Positions 12,361 through 12,363 of a stretch of DNA of 12,363 nt are shown here, piece after piece. Location of the stretch: positions 1 to 12,363 of the forward strand of contig JAAZND010000086.1 in NCBI GenBank assembly GCA_012798485.1. The letters are read 5' to 3'. Numbering within the stretch: the stretch's first letter is position 1; the number at the start of each line of letters is the position of its first letter. The notes under the pieces were generated by a model. The model had not been told where the DNA came from. It made no database searches and saw nothing but the letters and a program-made list of their open reading frames with translations. Origin of the DNA: Candidatus Beckwithbacteria bacterium (GTDB lineage: Bacteria; Patescibacteriota; Microgenomatia; UBA1400; UBA1449). A program made the translations under genes and the position numbers.

Positions 12361-12363
12361 CAA

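Noticed and set aside
1..12363. tRNA genes, transposases or insertion sequences
   Set aside because: I saw no cloverleaf-like sequence with a T-loop GTTCRA motif, and no transposase or terminal inverted repeats typical of an IS.

Overview
Organism. The window is strongly AT-rich and every convincing gene lies on the minus strand. Uninterrupted frames of up to 856 codons with no internal TGA, and TGA used as a stop after the gene at 5812-6480, argue against the UGA=Gly code of Gracilibacteria/Absconditabacteria. Small tightly spaced genes, an almost complete lack of Shine-Dalgarno sequences, a separate ComEC membrane part and nuclease-like part, cohesin/dockerin-like surface proteins with Thr/Pro linkers, and a 23S-IVS-type four-helix-bundle gene together suggest a Patescibacteria (CPR) genome, perhaps Microgenomates-like. 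That placement is inference from gene content; no rRNA or phylogenetic marker was compared.

Layout, in transcription order (high to low coordinate). A terminator at 12337-12360 closes the preceding unit. leuS (9720-12290) follows. A recognisable promoter and hairpin precede a DNA-uptake operon: comEA (9001-9633), the comEC channel part (7702-8982) and a separate ComEC-like metallo-beta-lactamase protein (6806-7657). A 325-bp gene-free AT-rich gap (6481-6805) holds a cluster of DnaA-box-like 9-mers and a perfect 12-bp hairpin; it is a candidate replication origin or DnaA-regulated region. Next comes a three-gene surface operon (6480 down to 3310): a Cys-rich membrane-anchored protein with a dockerin-like end, a cohesin-like plus dockerin protein, and a cohesin-like plus fibronectin-III protein with a C-terminal membrane anchor. 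After a second AT-rich gene-free gap (2930-3309) come an M16 zinc peptidase, a frameshifted four-helix-bundle gene, ndk with a clear terminator, and the 5' part of a membrane-protein gene running off the left edge.

How the parts fit. comEA-comEC-MBL form the inner-membrane machinery for taking up single-stranded DNA. The three surface proteins look like a minimal dockerin/cohesin chain that could link an exposed Cys-rich domain to a membrane-fixed receptor. ndk and leuS are housekeeping genes.

Most unusual points: the self-contained cohesin/dockerin trio; the DnaA-box cluster; imperfect inverted repeats abutting both ends of the ndk reading frame; and the fact that the only gene with a good Shine-Dalgarno site is the broken four-helix-bundle gene.
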